Below are positions 9,540-17,263 of a stretch of DNA of 19,133 nucleotides, in pieces. Below the pieces are notes generated by a model. The model was not told where the DNA came from. It made no database searches and worked only from the letters and a program-made list of their open reading frames with translations. Each line of letters starts with the position of its first letter. The stretch's first letter is position 1. A program made the translations under genes and the position numbers. The stretch comes from Geminicoccus sp035556675 (GTDB lineage Bacteria; Pseudomonadota; Alphaproteobacteria; Geminicoccales; Geminicoccaceae): the NCBI RefSeq assembly GCF_035556675.1, contig NZ_DATMFZ010000132.1, positions 1-19,133 on the forward strand. The letters run 5' to 3'.

Positions 9540-10306
9540 GCCAGTTCCGTCTGGAAGCCGTGCAGCGGGCATTCGGCGAGCGCGTGGTGCTGAACCGGCT
9601 GAGCCTGTCGATCGCCGAGGGCGAGGCGGTGGCGGTGGTCGGGCGCAGCGGCTGCGGCAAGAGCACCCTGCTCCGGCTGCTGGCGGGGCTCGACCGGCCC
9701 GACATGGGCCGGGTCACCATCGACGGCACGCTCGTGACGGGGCCGCGGCCGGACGTGGCCGTGGTGTTCCAGGAGCCGCGCCTGCTGCCCTGGCTGGACG
9801 TGCTGGGCAACGTCATGGTCGGCCTGGGCGGCAAGGGCGACCGGGAACAGGCCCGGCAGGAGGCGATGCGGGCGCTCCGGCGGGTGGGCCTCGCCGAGGC
9901 TGCGGCGAAGCTGCCCAAGACCCTGTCCGGCGGCATGGCGCAGCGGGTCGGCATCGCCCGCGCACTGGTGCGCCGGCCGCGCCTTCTGCTCCTGGACGAG
10001 CCGTTCTCCGCGCTGGACGCGCTGACCAAGGTCGAGCTGCAGGGCGAGCTGGACAGGATCCGGGCGGAGGACGGGCCGGCCCTCCTGCTGGTGACCCACG
10101 ACCTGGAGGAGGCCGCGGCCCTGGCCGACCGGGTGGTGGTGCTGGAGGCGGCCCCGGCCGGGATCGTGCTGGACCTCGCGATCGATCTGCCCCATCCCCG
10201 CAACCGCCGCTCCGCCGCCTTCCAGGCGATCGAGGCCAGGCTGGCCCGGACCCTGGGTGGCACGGATGCGGCAGAGGAAGATGCAGGGATGGAGCGAGCA
10301 GCATGA
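9536..10306 (+). CDS. ABC transporter ATP-binding protein (SsuB/TauB-like)
   Basis: A 256-residue ATPase that energises the permease. All expected motifs are present: Walker A GRSGCGKST (36-44), Q-loop Gln79 in VFQEPRLLPW, signature LSGGMAQ (130-136), Walker B LLLLDEP with D154-E155, D-loop SALD, and the H-loop His188 in LVTHDLEEA. The QEPRLLPW motif is typical of the nitrate/sulfonate/taurine subfamily. The ATG at 9536 overlaps the permease stop and is preferred over longer in-frame extensions, which lie within the permease gene. The stop again overlaps the next start (ATGA at 10303), so translation of the OsmC-like protein is coupled to the transporter. Confidence 0.95.
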   Translation: MSQFRLEAVQRAFGERVVLNRLSLSIAEGEAVAVVGRSGCGKSTLLRLLAGLDRPDMGRVTIDGTLVTGPRPDVAVVFQEPRLLPWLDVLGNVMVGLGGKGDREQARQEAMRALRRVGLAEAAAKLPKTLSGGMAQRVGIARALVRRPRLLLLDEPFSALDALTKVELQGELDRIRAEDGPALLLVTHDLEEAAALADRVVVLEAAPAGIVLDLAIDLPHPRNRRSAAFQAIEARLARTLGGTDAAEEDAGMERAA

Positions 10307-10812
10307 ACGGTGACGAGCTACGGGCGATGCAGGCGCCGCTGAAGGACCGCTACCGGTCGGAGCCGGAAGCCGCCCTCGTGACGCTGCGGGCATCCGGCAG
10401 CCTGGACGGCGAGGGCATCGCCTGCCGGGTCGAGACCGGGCGCGCCCTGGTCGAGGCCGGCCTGCATCCGGCCACCGGCGGCAGCGGGCTGCAGGCCTGC
10501 TCCGGCGACATGCTGCTGGAAGCGCTGGCCGCCTGTGCCGGCGTCACCCTGCGCGCCGTGGCGACCGCACTGGGCATCACGCTGCGTGGCGGCGAGGTGC
10601 AGGTCGAAGGTGACCTCGACTTCCGCGGCACGCTCGGCGTGGACCGGACCGCTCCGGTGGGCTTTCAGGGGATCCGGCTGCGCTTCCGGCTCGACACCGA
10701 TGCGGACGAGGCGACGCTCGCCAAGCTCCTGCAGCTGACCGAGCGCTATTGCGTGGTGCTCCAGACGATCGCCACCCCGACCAAGGTGGATGCGACGGTC
10801 ACGGCGGCCTGA
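10303..10812 (+). CDS. OsmC-family thiol protein
   Basis: A 169-residue OsmC/Ohr-superfamily protein. Two cysteines sit where the family's redox pair is found: Cys78 in LLEALAACAGVTL, at the start of the long central helix, and Cys150 in ERYCVVLQT. Cys66 in LQACSGDM and Cys41 are extra. OsmC and Ohr reduce organic hydroperoxides with such a cysteine pair, and other subfamilies have no settled function. The ATG at 10303 overlaps the ATPase stop (ATGA), placing it as the last gene of the ABC operon. A strong hairpin follows 27 bases later. The pairing suggests a role linked to the imported compound, perhaps detoxifying or processing a sulfur-containing product; that is inference. It is distinct from classic Ohr in length and N-terminus, so I leave it unnamed. 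Confidence 0.87.
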   Translation: MNGDELRAMQAPLKDRYRSEPEAALVTLRASGSLDGEGIACRVETGRALVEAGLHPATGGSGLQACSGDMLLEALAACAGVTLRAVATALGITLRGGEVQVEGDLDFRGTLGVDRTAPVGFQGIRLRFRLDTDADEATLAKLLQLTERYCVVLQTIATPTKVDATVTAA

Positions 10813-10839
10813 GCCTCGGCGACATCTGCAGGTCGTGAT

Positions 10840-10873
10840 GCAGCACCCGCCCGGGATCTAGGGCGGGTGCTGC
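10840..10873 (+). terminator. Strong hairpin terminator after the ABC-OsmC operon
   Basis: The arms GCAGCACCCGCCC (10840-10852) and GGGCGGGTGCTGC (10861-10873) pair perfectly over 13 bp with an 8-nt loop GGGATCTA. The following bases TCGTCATGGGTTCTTCAATA are T-richer than the genome but contain no long uninterrupted T-run. The position, 27 bases after the osmC stop, fits the end of the operon. Confidence 0.7.
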
Positions 10874-10884
10874 TCGTCATGGGT

Positions 10885-10925
10885 TCTTCAATATTTACAC
10901 ATATCCAATGTAATATGTGTAGAAA
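10885..10925 (+). promoter_or_regulatory. AT-rich operator/promoter island with nested inverted repeats
   Basis: This stretch is about 26% GC in a region near 70%. It holds a perfect 9-bp inverted repeat, TACACATAT (10896-10904) and ATATGTGTA (10913-10921), with an 8-nt spacer. Nested within is TTACA-N9-TGTAA (10895-10913), a spacing compatible with the T-N11-A boxes of LysR-type regulators. TAATAT at 10911-10916 could be a -10 element; TTCAAT at 10887-10892 would be a poor -35 at 18-bp spacing. It lies 90 bases before the LysR gene, so autoregulation is the simplest reading. Confidence 0.6.
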
Positions 10926-11010
10926 CTACGTGACCGGAACCGATATTCATGGTTGACGGAAGGACGCAGGTTGTCGATCCATCCGCCAGCAAATGTTCCT
11001 GCGAGCCCCC

Positions 11011-11961
11011 ATGCCGCGTCCGATCCATCGCCTGCCGCCGCTCAATGCCCTGCGCTGCTTCGTGGTGGCGGCCAAGCATCTGAGCATCAGCCGTGCCGCC
11101 GAGGAGCTGTTCGTCACGCCCGCGGCGGTGAGCCAGCAGATCAAGCAGCTCGAAGACCATCTGGGCTGCCTCCTGTTCCGCCGCACCGCCCGCTCGCTCC
11201 TGCTCACCGACGAGGGCCAGGCCTGCCTGCCGGGCCTGGCCGAGGGCTTCCAGAAGCTCTCCGAGGCGCTGGACGAGATCGACCTGCTGCAGAAGGGCGG
11301 GGTGCTCACCGTGTCGGTGGCCCCTTCCTTTGCCGCCAAGTGGCTGATGGGCCGGCTGGAGGACTTCCAGGAGCAGCACCCCGACATCGACGTCCGGATC
11401 TCCGCCTCCAACCAGATGGTCGACTTCGCCAGCGAGGATGTCGACTGCGCGATCCGCTACGGGGCCGGCAGCTATCCGGGCCTGGAGACCGACCATCTCC
11501 TGTCCGAATCGATCGTGCCGGTGGCGGCACCCTCCCTGGTCGAGCAGGCGGGCATCCGCGAGCCAAAGGACCTGGCCGGCGTGCCGCTGCTGCACGATGA
11601 CGGGCCGGAGCGGGATGCGAGCTGCCCGGACTGGCCGATGTGGCTGAAGGCGGCCGGCGTGCGCGACGCCGACGGCAAGCGCGGCCCGCGCTTTGATCAG
11701 TCGGCCCTGGTGCTGGAAGCGGCGATGGCCGGACGCGGCGTGGCGCTGGCCAAGGCGCGGCTGGCCGAGCATGACCTGGAGACCGGACGGCTCGTGCGGC
11801 TGTTCGACCTGGAGCAACCGCTGCGCTTCGCCTATTTCCTCGTCTGCCCGGCGCGCAAGGCCAAGCTCGCCAAGGTCGCCGCGTTCCGCACCTGGCTGCT
11901 CAGCCATACCCGCGAGACCGAAGGCGGCCCGCATCCGGCCCGGGTGACCGCTTCGGCCTGA
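11011..11961 (+). CDS. LysR-type transcriptional regulator, GcvA-like
   Basis: A DNA-binding regulator of 316 residues from ATG 11011. The opening RLPPLNALRCFVVAAKHLS and the helix-turn-helix around SRAAEELFVTPAAVSQQIKQ (about 28-47) followed by LFRRTARSLLLTDEGQ are the GcvA/AmpR-type signature. The effector domain has LTVSVAPSFAAKWLMGRL near 99-116 and FDQSALVLEAAMAGRGVALA near 225-244, both typical of the GcvA clade. An ATG at 10993 would add six residues; neither start has a good ribosome-binding site, and the shorter one aligns better with the family. Only 40 bases separate it from the carbonic anhydrase gene, which may be a target. The upstream inverted repeats may be its operator. The inducer is unknown; true GcvA of the glycine-cleavage system is not implied, as no gcv genes are near. 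Confidence 0.9.
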   Translation: MPRPIHRLPPLNALRCFVVAAKHLSISRAAEELFVTPAAVSQQIKQLEDHLGCLLFRRTARSLLLTDEGQACLPGLAEGFQKLSEALDEIDLLQKGGVLTVSVAPSFAAKWLMGRLEDFQEQHPDIDVRISASNQMVDFASEDVDCAIRYGAGSYPGLETDHLLSESIVPVAAPSLVEQAGIREPKDLAGVPLLHDDGPERDASCPDWPMWLKAAGVRDADGKRGPRFDQSALVLEAAMAGRGVALAKARLAEHDLETGRLVRLFDLEQPLRFAYFLVCPARKAKLAKVAAFRTWLLSHTRETEGGPHPARVTASA

Positions 11962-12001
11962 AGCGGCCTGGCCGTTCATCTCGAAGCGCAAGGCAGGGCT
12001 G

Positions 12002-12748
12002 ATGGTCCATCCGCTGCAGAAGTTGATCAATGGATTCGAGCGGTTCCGGACGGAAGGGATCGATGACCCGCATCTGTTCTCCCGGCTCCTGACGGATGGC
12101 CAGAAGCCGGAAGTGATGGTGATCGGCTGCGCCGACAGCCGGGTCGATCCCGGCGTGGTCACTTCCTGCCAGCCGGGCGAATTGTTCATCCTGCGCAACG
12201 TCGCGGCGATCGTGCCGCCCTACGGGCCGGACGAGCAGCCGCATGCCGCCTCGGCCGCCATCGAGTTCGGCGTCCGCCGCCTGAACGTGAAGCACATCCT
12301 GGTGCTGGGCCATCAGGCCTGCGGCGGCATCCGCGCACTCGCCGAGGGCACGGTCGGGCTGGAGTTCATGGCGCCCTGGGTGGGCGTGATGGACGATGCC
12401 CGCCGGATCGTCGCCGGCAGCGGCCTGGAGCCGGACGCGCAGATCCTGCTCCTGGAGCAGGCTGCCGTGCTCGGCAGCCTGCGCAACCTGCTGACCTTCC
12501 CCTGGATCGAGCAGCGCGTGGTCCGGGGCGAGCTCACCCTGCACGGCTGGTGGTTCAACCTGGCGGAAGGCCGGCCCATGGCCTTCGACCCGCTGCACCA
12601 GCGCTTCGTGCCGCTGTCCGACACGATCCGGCCGATCGACCACCGCGTCGACGTGACCGCGACCGGCCGCGCCGCGCCGCTCTCGCTGGAAGGCTTCGTG
12701 GCCCGCGCGGTGGCGGATGCCGGGATGGCCGCGTTCCCCGGGGCCTGA
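12002..12748 (+). CDS. Beta-class carbonic anhydrase
   Basis: A 248-residue zinc enzyme interconverting CO2 and bicarbonate. Zinc ligands are Cys43 in CADSRV, His104 and Cys107 in GHQACGG. Asp45 and Arg47 form the catalytic Asp-Arg pair. FILRNVAAIVPPY and AAIEFGVRRLNVKHILVLGH fit plant-type/CynT-like bacterial members. The ATG at 12002 follows AAGGCAGGG and gives the usual N-terminus. The gene sits between a LysR regulator and larB, 58 bases from the latter. No cyanase gene is present, so a cynT name is not justified. The last 25 or so residues are less conserved. The catalytic call is secure; the physiological role, housekeeping or supply of CO2 to a neighbour, is inference. Confidence 0.94.
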   Translation: MVHPLQKLINGFERFRTEGIDDPHLFSRLLTDGQKPEVMVIGCADSRVDPGVVTSCQPGELFILRNVAAIVPPYGPDEQPHAASAAIEFGVRRLNVKHILVLGHQACGGIRALAEGTVGLEFMAPWVGVMDDARRIVAGSGLEPDAQILLLEQAAVLGSLRNLLTFPWIEQRVVRGELTLHGWWFNLAEGRPMAFDPLHQRFVPLSDTIRPIDHRVDVTATGRAAPLSLEGFVARAVADAGMAAFPGA

Positions 12749-12806
12749 ATGGCCCGTCCATTGAGCGGATGGCTTTTGCCCATGGCTCGTGTAAGCGCCT
12801 TGGCGC

Positions 12807-13517
12807 ATGGCTGACGACGAGTTCGAGATCGACTGGGTGAGGGAGGAGCGCACCGGCGTGGCCGAGGCGGTCCTGTGCGCGCCCAAGTCCGACGACCAGG
12901 TCCGTTCGATCCTGCGCCAAGCGCAGGAAGCACGGCACCGCCTGTTCCTCACCCGGCTGGGGCCGGAGCGCTTCGGCCGGCTGCCGGCCGACCTGCGCGC
13001 GGTGCTCGACTACGACCCGGTCTCGCGCACCGCCATGCTGGGGGGCTCGGCCCTGACCGCCACGGATCCGGCCGGCCCGCCCCGGGTGGCCCTGGTCGCC
13101 GCCGGCAGCTCCGACCTGCCGGTCCTGCGTGAGGCCGAGCGGACCCTGGCCTTCCACGGCCGCACCGCGCGCACCATCGTCGATGTCGGCGTGGCCGGCC
13201 TGCACCGCCTGCTCCGGCGGATCGACGAGCTGCGCGGCTTCGACGTGATCCTGGCGTTCGCCGGCATGGAGGGTGCTCTGTTCACCGTGCTGGGTGGCCT
13301 GGTCGACGTGCCGGTGATCGCGGTGCCGACCTCGGTGGGCATGGGCGTGGGCCAGGGCGGCCGGGTGGCGCTCCAGTCGGCCCTGTCCAGCTGCGCGCCC
13401 GGCATCACCGTCGTGAACATCGACAATGGCTTCGGTGCCGCCTGTGCCGCGGTGAAGCTGCTCAACCTGGCCGACCGCGCCCATCCGCTCCGTAACGTGC
13501 GGGCCACCGCCCACTGA
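12807..13517 (+). CDS. larB: LarB, nickel-pincer cofactor biosynthesis carboxylase
   Basis: LarB carboxylates nicotinic acid adenine dinucleotide and cleaves its phosphoanhydride bond, the first step toward the nickel-pincer nucleotide of lactate racemase and related enzymes. The 236-residue product has an N-terminal region with R-x-x-R-T-G-V-A-E-A-V. The PurE-like C-terminal domain follows: RVALVAAGSSDLPVLREAE (93-111), IVDVGVAGLHRLL (124-136), FAGMEGALFTVLGGLVDVPV (151-170), IAVPTSVG, and SCAPGITVVNIDNGFGAA with Cys196, probably the covalent-catalysis cysteine known in LarB. The ATG at 12807 has no clear ribosome-binding site. LarC and LarE, which complete the pathway, are absent here. The adjacent carbonic anhydrase is notable because LarB consumes CO2. 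Family membership is clear from the C-terminal blocks; some such proteins are annotated only as AIR-carboxylase-like. Confidence 0.9.
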   Translation: MADDEFEIDWVREERTGVAEAVLCAPKSDDQVRSILRQAQEARHRLFLTRLGPERFGRLPADLRAVLDYDPVSRTAMLGGSALTATDPAGPPRVALVAAGSSDLPVLREAERTLAFHGRTARTIVDVGVAGLHRLLRRIDELRGFDVILAFAGMEGALFTVLGGLVDVPVIAVPTSVGMGVGQGGRVALQSALSSCAPGITVVNIDNGFGAACAAVKLLNLADRAHPLRNVRATAH

Positions 13518-13596
13518 GCCGTCGCGGCGCCTTTGCACTTGCGCCTGCCTGCCCAAGCGGTTCTTTCCCAGTTCGGACCGTGCTCGGGAGATCGGA

Positions 13597-15879
13597 ATGA
13601 GCCAGCTGCGTGACGACGCCTTGGACTACCATGCGCGGCCCGTGGCCGGGAAACTCGAGGTCCGTGCGACCAAGCCGCTCTCGACCCAGCGCGACCTGTC
13701 GCTGGCCTACAGCCCGGGCGTGGCCGCCGCCTGCGAGGCGATCGCCGCGGACCCGCAGGAGGCGGCCAGGCTCACCTCGCGCGGCAATCTGGTGGCGGTG
13801 GTCACCAACGGCACCGCGGTGCTGGGCCTGGGCTCGATCGGGGCGCTGGCGTCCAAGCCGGTGATGGAGGGCAAGGCGGTCCTGTTCAAGAAGTTCGCCG
13901 GCATCGACGCGTTCGACATCGAGCTGGACGAGCACGACCCGGAAAAGCTCTGCGACATCGTCGCCGCCCTGGAGCCCACCTTCGGCGCCATCAATTTGGA
14001 GGACATCAAGGCGCCGGAGTGCTTTCTGATCGAACGCAATCTGCGCGAGCGCATGCGCATCCCGGTGTTTCATGACGACCAGCACGGCACCGCGATCATC
14101 GTGGCCGCCGCGATCGTCAACGGCCTGGTCCTGGTCAACAAGCCCATCGAGGACGTGCGGCTGGTGTGCAGCGGGGCAGGGGCGGCGGCGCTGGCTTGCC
14201 TGGACCTGCTGGTGGCGATGGGCTTGCGGCCCGAGAACGTCACCGTCACCGACATCCTGGGCGTGGTCTATGAGGGCCGTACCGAGCTGATGGACCCGTG
14301 GAAGGCCAAGTGGGCGCGGCCCACCACGGCCCGCACGCTGGGCGACATCATCGTCGGCGCCGATATCTTCTTGGGCGTGAGTGCCGCCAACGTGCTCAAG
14401 CCCGAGATGCTGGCGGCCATGGCCGACCGCCCGATCGTCCTGGCGCTCGCCAACCCCAACCCCGAGATCCCCTACGAGCTGGCCAAGGCGACCCGTCCGG
14501 ACGCGATCGTGGCGACCGGGCGGAGCGACCATCCCAACCAGGTCAACAACGTCCTCTGCTTCCCCTACATCTTCCGCGGCGCGCTGGATGTGGGCGCCAC
14601 CACCATCAACACCGAGATGGCGATCGCCTGCGTCCGGGCCCTGGCCGACCTGGTGCGCACCACCACGCCCGAGATGGTGCACCTGGCCTACCAGACCGAA
14701 TATCTGTCGTTCGGCCCGGAATACCTGATCCCCAAGCCCTTCGACCCGCGCCTGGTGGTGGAGCTGCCGGTCGCGGTCGCCAAGGCGGCGATGGAAACCG
14801 GCGTCGCGAGCCGGCCGATCGAGGATCTCGCGGCCTACCGGGCGCGCCTCGACCAGAAGGTCTACAAGTCCGGCCTGATCATGCGCCCGCAGATCGCCCG
14901 GGCCAAGGCCAGCCTGCAGCGCCTGGCCTTCACCCATGGCGAGGAGGAACGGATCCTGCGCGCGGTGCAGGTGGTGGTCGAGGAGAAGATGGCGAGGCCG
15001 ATCCTGATCGGCCGGCCGGACGTGGTGCAGGCCCGGATCGAGCGCTACGGCCTGCGCCTCGTCCAGGACCGCGACTTCGACCTGGTCAACCCCTACTCCG
15101 ATCCCCGCTACAACGACTATGTCGCCTTCTACCGCGACCAGATGGGCCGGCGCGGCGTGACGCCGGAACTCGCCCGTGAGGTGGTGCGCACCGAGCCCAC
15201 CGTGATCGCCGCGATCATGGTGGCGCGCGGCGAGGCGGACGCGATGATCGCCGGCCCGGTCGGCCGGTTCATCGACCATCTGCGCGACATCCAGGACGTG
15301 ATCGGGATGCGCCCGGACATCCGCGAGGCCTCCACCGTGCACGGGCTGGTCCTGGACCGGGGCGTGCTGTTCCTGGCCGACACCTATGTGAGCGACGCGC
15401 CGACGGTCGAGAAGATCGTCGAGACCACGCTGGCCGCCAGCCAGGCGGTCAAGCGCTTCGGCATCGAGCCCAAGGTGGCGCTGATCAGCCACAGCAATTT
15501 CGGCAGCCGGGAATCCCCCCAGGTCAGGATCATGCACGACGCGCTGACGGCGATCCGGGCCCGCGCACCGGGCCTGGAGATCGACGGCGAGATGCATGCC
15601 GACAGCGCTTTGATCCCGAGCCTGCGCGACAAGATCCTGCCGGATTCCACGCTCACCGGTGAGGCCAACCTCCTGATCATGCCGGGCCTGGATGCCGCGC
15701 ATATCGCCTACAACCTGGTGAAGGCGGTCACCGGCTGCGTCTCGATCGGGCCGATCGTGCTGGGGCCGCGCCTGCCGGCCCATGTGGTCACCCCGTCGGT
15801 GACTGCCCGGGGCATCACCAACATGGCGGCCATCGCCTGCGCCGAAGCCATCGCCCTGCGCCAGGGCGAGGCCGGATGA
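13597..15879 (+). CDS. maeB: NADP-dependent malic enzyme with phosphotransacetylase-like domain
   Basis: This enzyme decarboxylates malate to pyruvate and CO2 while reducing NADP+, linking the TCA cycle to gluconeogenesis and NADPH supply. The 760-residue product is the fused MaeB type. The malic domain spans about 1-400, with general-acid Tyr39 in AYSPGVAAA, NGTAVLGLGSIGALASKPVM (71-90), Lys93 in EGKAVLFKKF, and FHDDQHGTAI (158-167, metal site). The dinucleotide motif SGAGAAALA is at 192-200. From about 430 a phosphotransacetylase-like domain follows, which in MaeB proteins is not catalytic but senses acetyl-CoA. The ATG at 13597 is preceded by GGGAG at 7-nt spacing. Its stop overlaps the mgtE start by 4 nt (ATGA). 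Mg2+ or Mn2+ is the cofactor, so coupling to a Mg2+ transporter is sensible. Confidence 0.96.
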   Translation: MSQLRDDALDYHARPVAGKLEVRATKPLSTQRDLSLAYSPGVAAACEAIAADPQEAARLTSRGNLVAVVTNGTAVLGLGSIGALASKPVMEGKAVLFKKFAGIDAFDIELDEHDPEKLCDIVAALEPTFGAINLEDIKAPECFLIERNLRERMRIPVFHDDQHGTAIIVAAAIVNGLVLVNKPIEDVRLVCSGAGAAALACLDLLVAMGLRPENVTVTDILGVVYEGRTELMDPWKAKWARPTTARTLGDIIVGADIFLGVSAANVLKPEMLAAMADRPIVLALANPNPEIPYELAKATRPDAIVATGRSDHPNQVNNVLCFPYIFRGALDVGATTINTEMAIACVRALADLVRTTTPEMVHLAYQTEYLSFGPEYLIPKPFDPRLVVELPVAVAKAAMETGVASRPIEDLAAYRARLDQKVYKSGLIMRPQIARAKASLQRLAFTHGEEERILRAVQVVVEEKMARPILIGRPDVVQARIERYGLRLVQDRDFDLVNPYSDPRYNDYVAFYRDQMGRRGVTPELAREVVRTEPTVIAAIMVARGEADAMIAGPVGRFIDHLRDIQDVIGMRPDIREASTVHGLVLDRGVLFLADTYVSDAPTVEKIVETTLAASQAVKRFGIEPKVALISHSNFGSRESPQVRIMHDALTAIRARAPGLEIDGEMHADSALIPSLRDKILPDSTLTGEANLLIMPGLDAAHIAYNLVKAVTGCVSIGPIVLGPRLPAHVVTPSVTARGITNMAAIACAEAIALRQGEAG

Positions 15880-17252
15880 ACGGTGCGGAGGAGGTCCGCG
15901 CGTCCCAGAGCGAGGGCATCGACGAGGCGGCGGTGGCCGGGCTGGCCGACGCGGTCGCCCGGGCCGACCGGGATTCCGTGCTGGAATGCCTGGCGCCGCT
16001 GCACCCGGCCGACCAGGCAGCCCTGCTCCATGCGTTGAGCTACGAGGAGCGCCGCCAGGCGGTGACGCTCGGCGCGGACGTGCTGGAGCCCGAGACCCTC
16101 AACTGGCTGGACGGCGACGTCCGCGACGAGGTGGTGGACGCGCTGGGGCCGAAAGCCGCGGCCGCGGCCCTGTCCGAGCTGGAATCGGACGACGCCGTCG
16201 AGATCATCGAGGATCTGGACGAGGAGGACCGCACCGCCATCCTCCTGGAGATGGGGCCGGCCGAGCGTTCCCAGGTCGAGCAGGCCCTGGCCTACCCGGA
16301 ATACACGGCGGCCCGCCTGGTCAAGCGCGACAATGTCGTGGTCCCGGACTTCTGGACGGTCGGCCAGACCATCGACTATTGCCGCGACCATGGCGAGAGC
16401 CTGCCCGAGGAATTCTGGGACATCCTGATCGTCGACCCGAAGATGCGGCCGGTGGGGCAGGTCCATGTCGCCGAGGTGCTGCGCTCGCGGCGCGACGTCA
16501 CCATGCGCTCTTTGCGCCTGAAGGAGCAGGTGCTGATCGAGGCGGTGACCGACCAGGAGGAGGTCGCCCGGATCTTCCGCCGCCACGGGCTGAACTCCGC
16601 ACCGGTGGTCGACGCGGCCGGCCGGCTCATGGGCGTGGTCACGCTCGACGACATCCTGGAGGTGGTCGAGGAGGAGGCCGAGGACGACCTGCTGCGCCTG
16701 GGCGGCGTGATCGACAGCGACCGCTATGCCGGTGCCTGGCGGACCACGCTGAACCGGCTGCCCTGGCTCGCCATCAACATCGTGACCGCCCTGATCGCCT
16801 CCATGGTGATTGGCCGCTTCGAGGATTCGATCGACAAGCTCACCGCGCTGGCCGTGCTCATGCCGATGGTGGCGAGCATGGGCGGCAATGCCGCGACCCA
16901 GGCGCTGACCGTGACCGTGCGCGCCCTGGCGGTGGGCGGGCTCGGCCGGCGCGAGGCCTGGCGGCTGCTCGCCAAGGAGGGCCTGGTCGGCGTGCTGAAC
17001 GGCGGCGCCTTCTTCGTCGTGGCCGTGGCGACCGCCTTTCTGTGGTTCTGGCAGGGCGAGCTCGCCCTGGTGTTCGGGATCGCCATGTTCCTGAACCTGG
17101 TGGTGGCGGGCGTGGTCGGCGCCGCCATCCCGATCGGCCTGAACCGGCTGAAGCTGGACCCGGCGATCGCGTCCACCGCCTTCGTCACCACCACCACCGA
17201 CGTGGTAGGCTTCCTGACCTTTCTCGGCCTTGCCACCATCCTGCTCCTCTAG
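15876..17252 (+). CDS. mgtE: Magnesium transporter MgtE
   Basis: A 458-residue inner-membrane Mg2+ channel/transporter. The cytoplasmic MgtE_N superhelix spans about 15-135 and is rich in acidic residues (ELESDDAVEIIEDLDEED at 101-118). A CBS pair spans about 140-262, with SAPVVDAAGRLMGVVTLDDI at the second CBS. A connecting helix leads to five membrane segments near 296-313, 322-350, 370-392, 396-421 and 434-458. The pore signature MVASMGGNAATQAL (331-344) and Asp442 in TTTTDVVGF, the residue equivalent to the ion-binding Asp432 of Thermus MgtE, are intact. The ATG at 15876 overlaps the malic enzyme stop. Because it lies inside an operon, no magnesium riboswitch precedes it. Gating by intracellular Mg2+ at the CBS interface is expected from the family. 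Confidence 0.96.
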   Translation: MNGAEEVRASQSEGIDEAAVAGLADAVARADRDSVLECLAPLHPADQAALLHALSYEERRQAVTLGADVLEPETLNWLDGDVRDEVVDALGPKAAAAALSELESDDAVEIIEDLDEEDRTAILLEMGPAERSQVEQALAYPEYTAARLVKRDNVVVPDFWTVGQTIDYCRDHGESLPEEFWDILIVDPKMRPVGQVHVAEVLRSRRDVTMRSLRLKEQVLIEAVTDQEEVARIFRRHGLNSAPVVDAAGRLMGVVTLDDILEVVEEEAEDDLLRLGGVIDSDRYAGAWRTTLNRLPWLAINIVTALIASMVIGRFEDSIDKLTALAVLMPMVASMGGNAATQALTVTVRALAVGGLGRREAWRLLAKEGLVGVLNGGAFFVVAVATAFLWFWQGELALVFGIAMFLNLVVAGVVGAAIPIGLNRLKLDPAIASTAFVTTTTDVVGFLTFLGLATILLL

Positions 17253-17263
17253 GGAGTCTGCCG

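Noticed and set aside
10949..11080. A short upstream open frame from ATG 10949 overlapping the LysR start
   Set aside because: It is out of frame with the regulator, lacks a clear ribosome-binding site and has no recognisable leader-peptide pattern.
13518..13596. A promoter or terminator before maeB
   Set aside because: TTGCAC and TTGCGC are present without a matching -10, and GGCGC/GCGCC makes only a 5-bp stem, too weak to call.
13462..15783. A 773-codon open frame antisense to maeB
   Set aside because: It is a compositional shadow of the malic enzyme gene; no domain or ribosome-binding site supports it.
15840..15880. A magnesium riboswitch in front of mgtE
   Set aside because: mgtE starts inside the maeB stop, so there is no leader to hold one.
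15986..17263. An N-terminal extension of the acyl-CoA dehydrogenase by over 400 residues through mgtE
   Set aside because: The extension lies entirely within mgtE in another frame. ATG 17264 has a good ribosome-binding site and gives the family's normal length.
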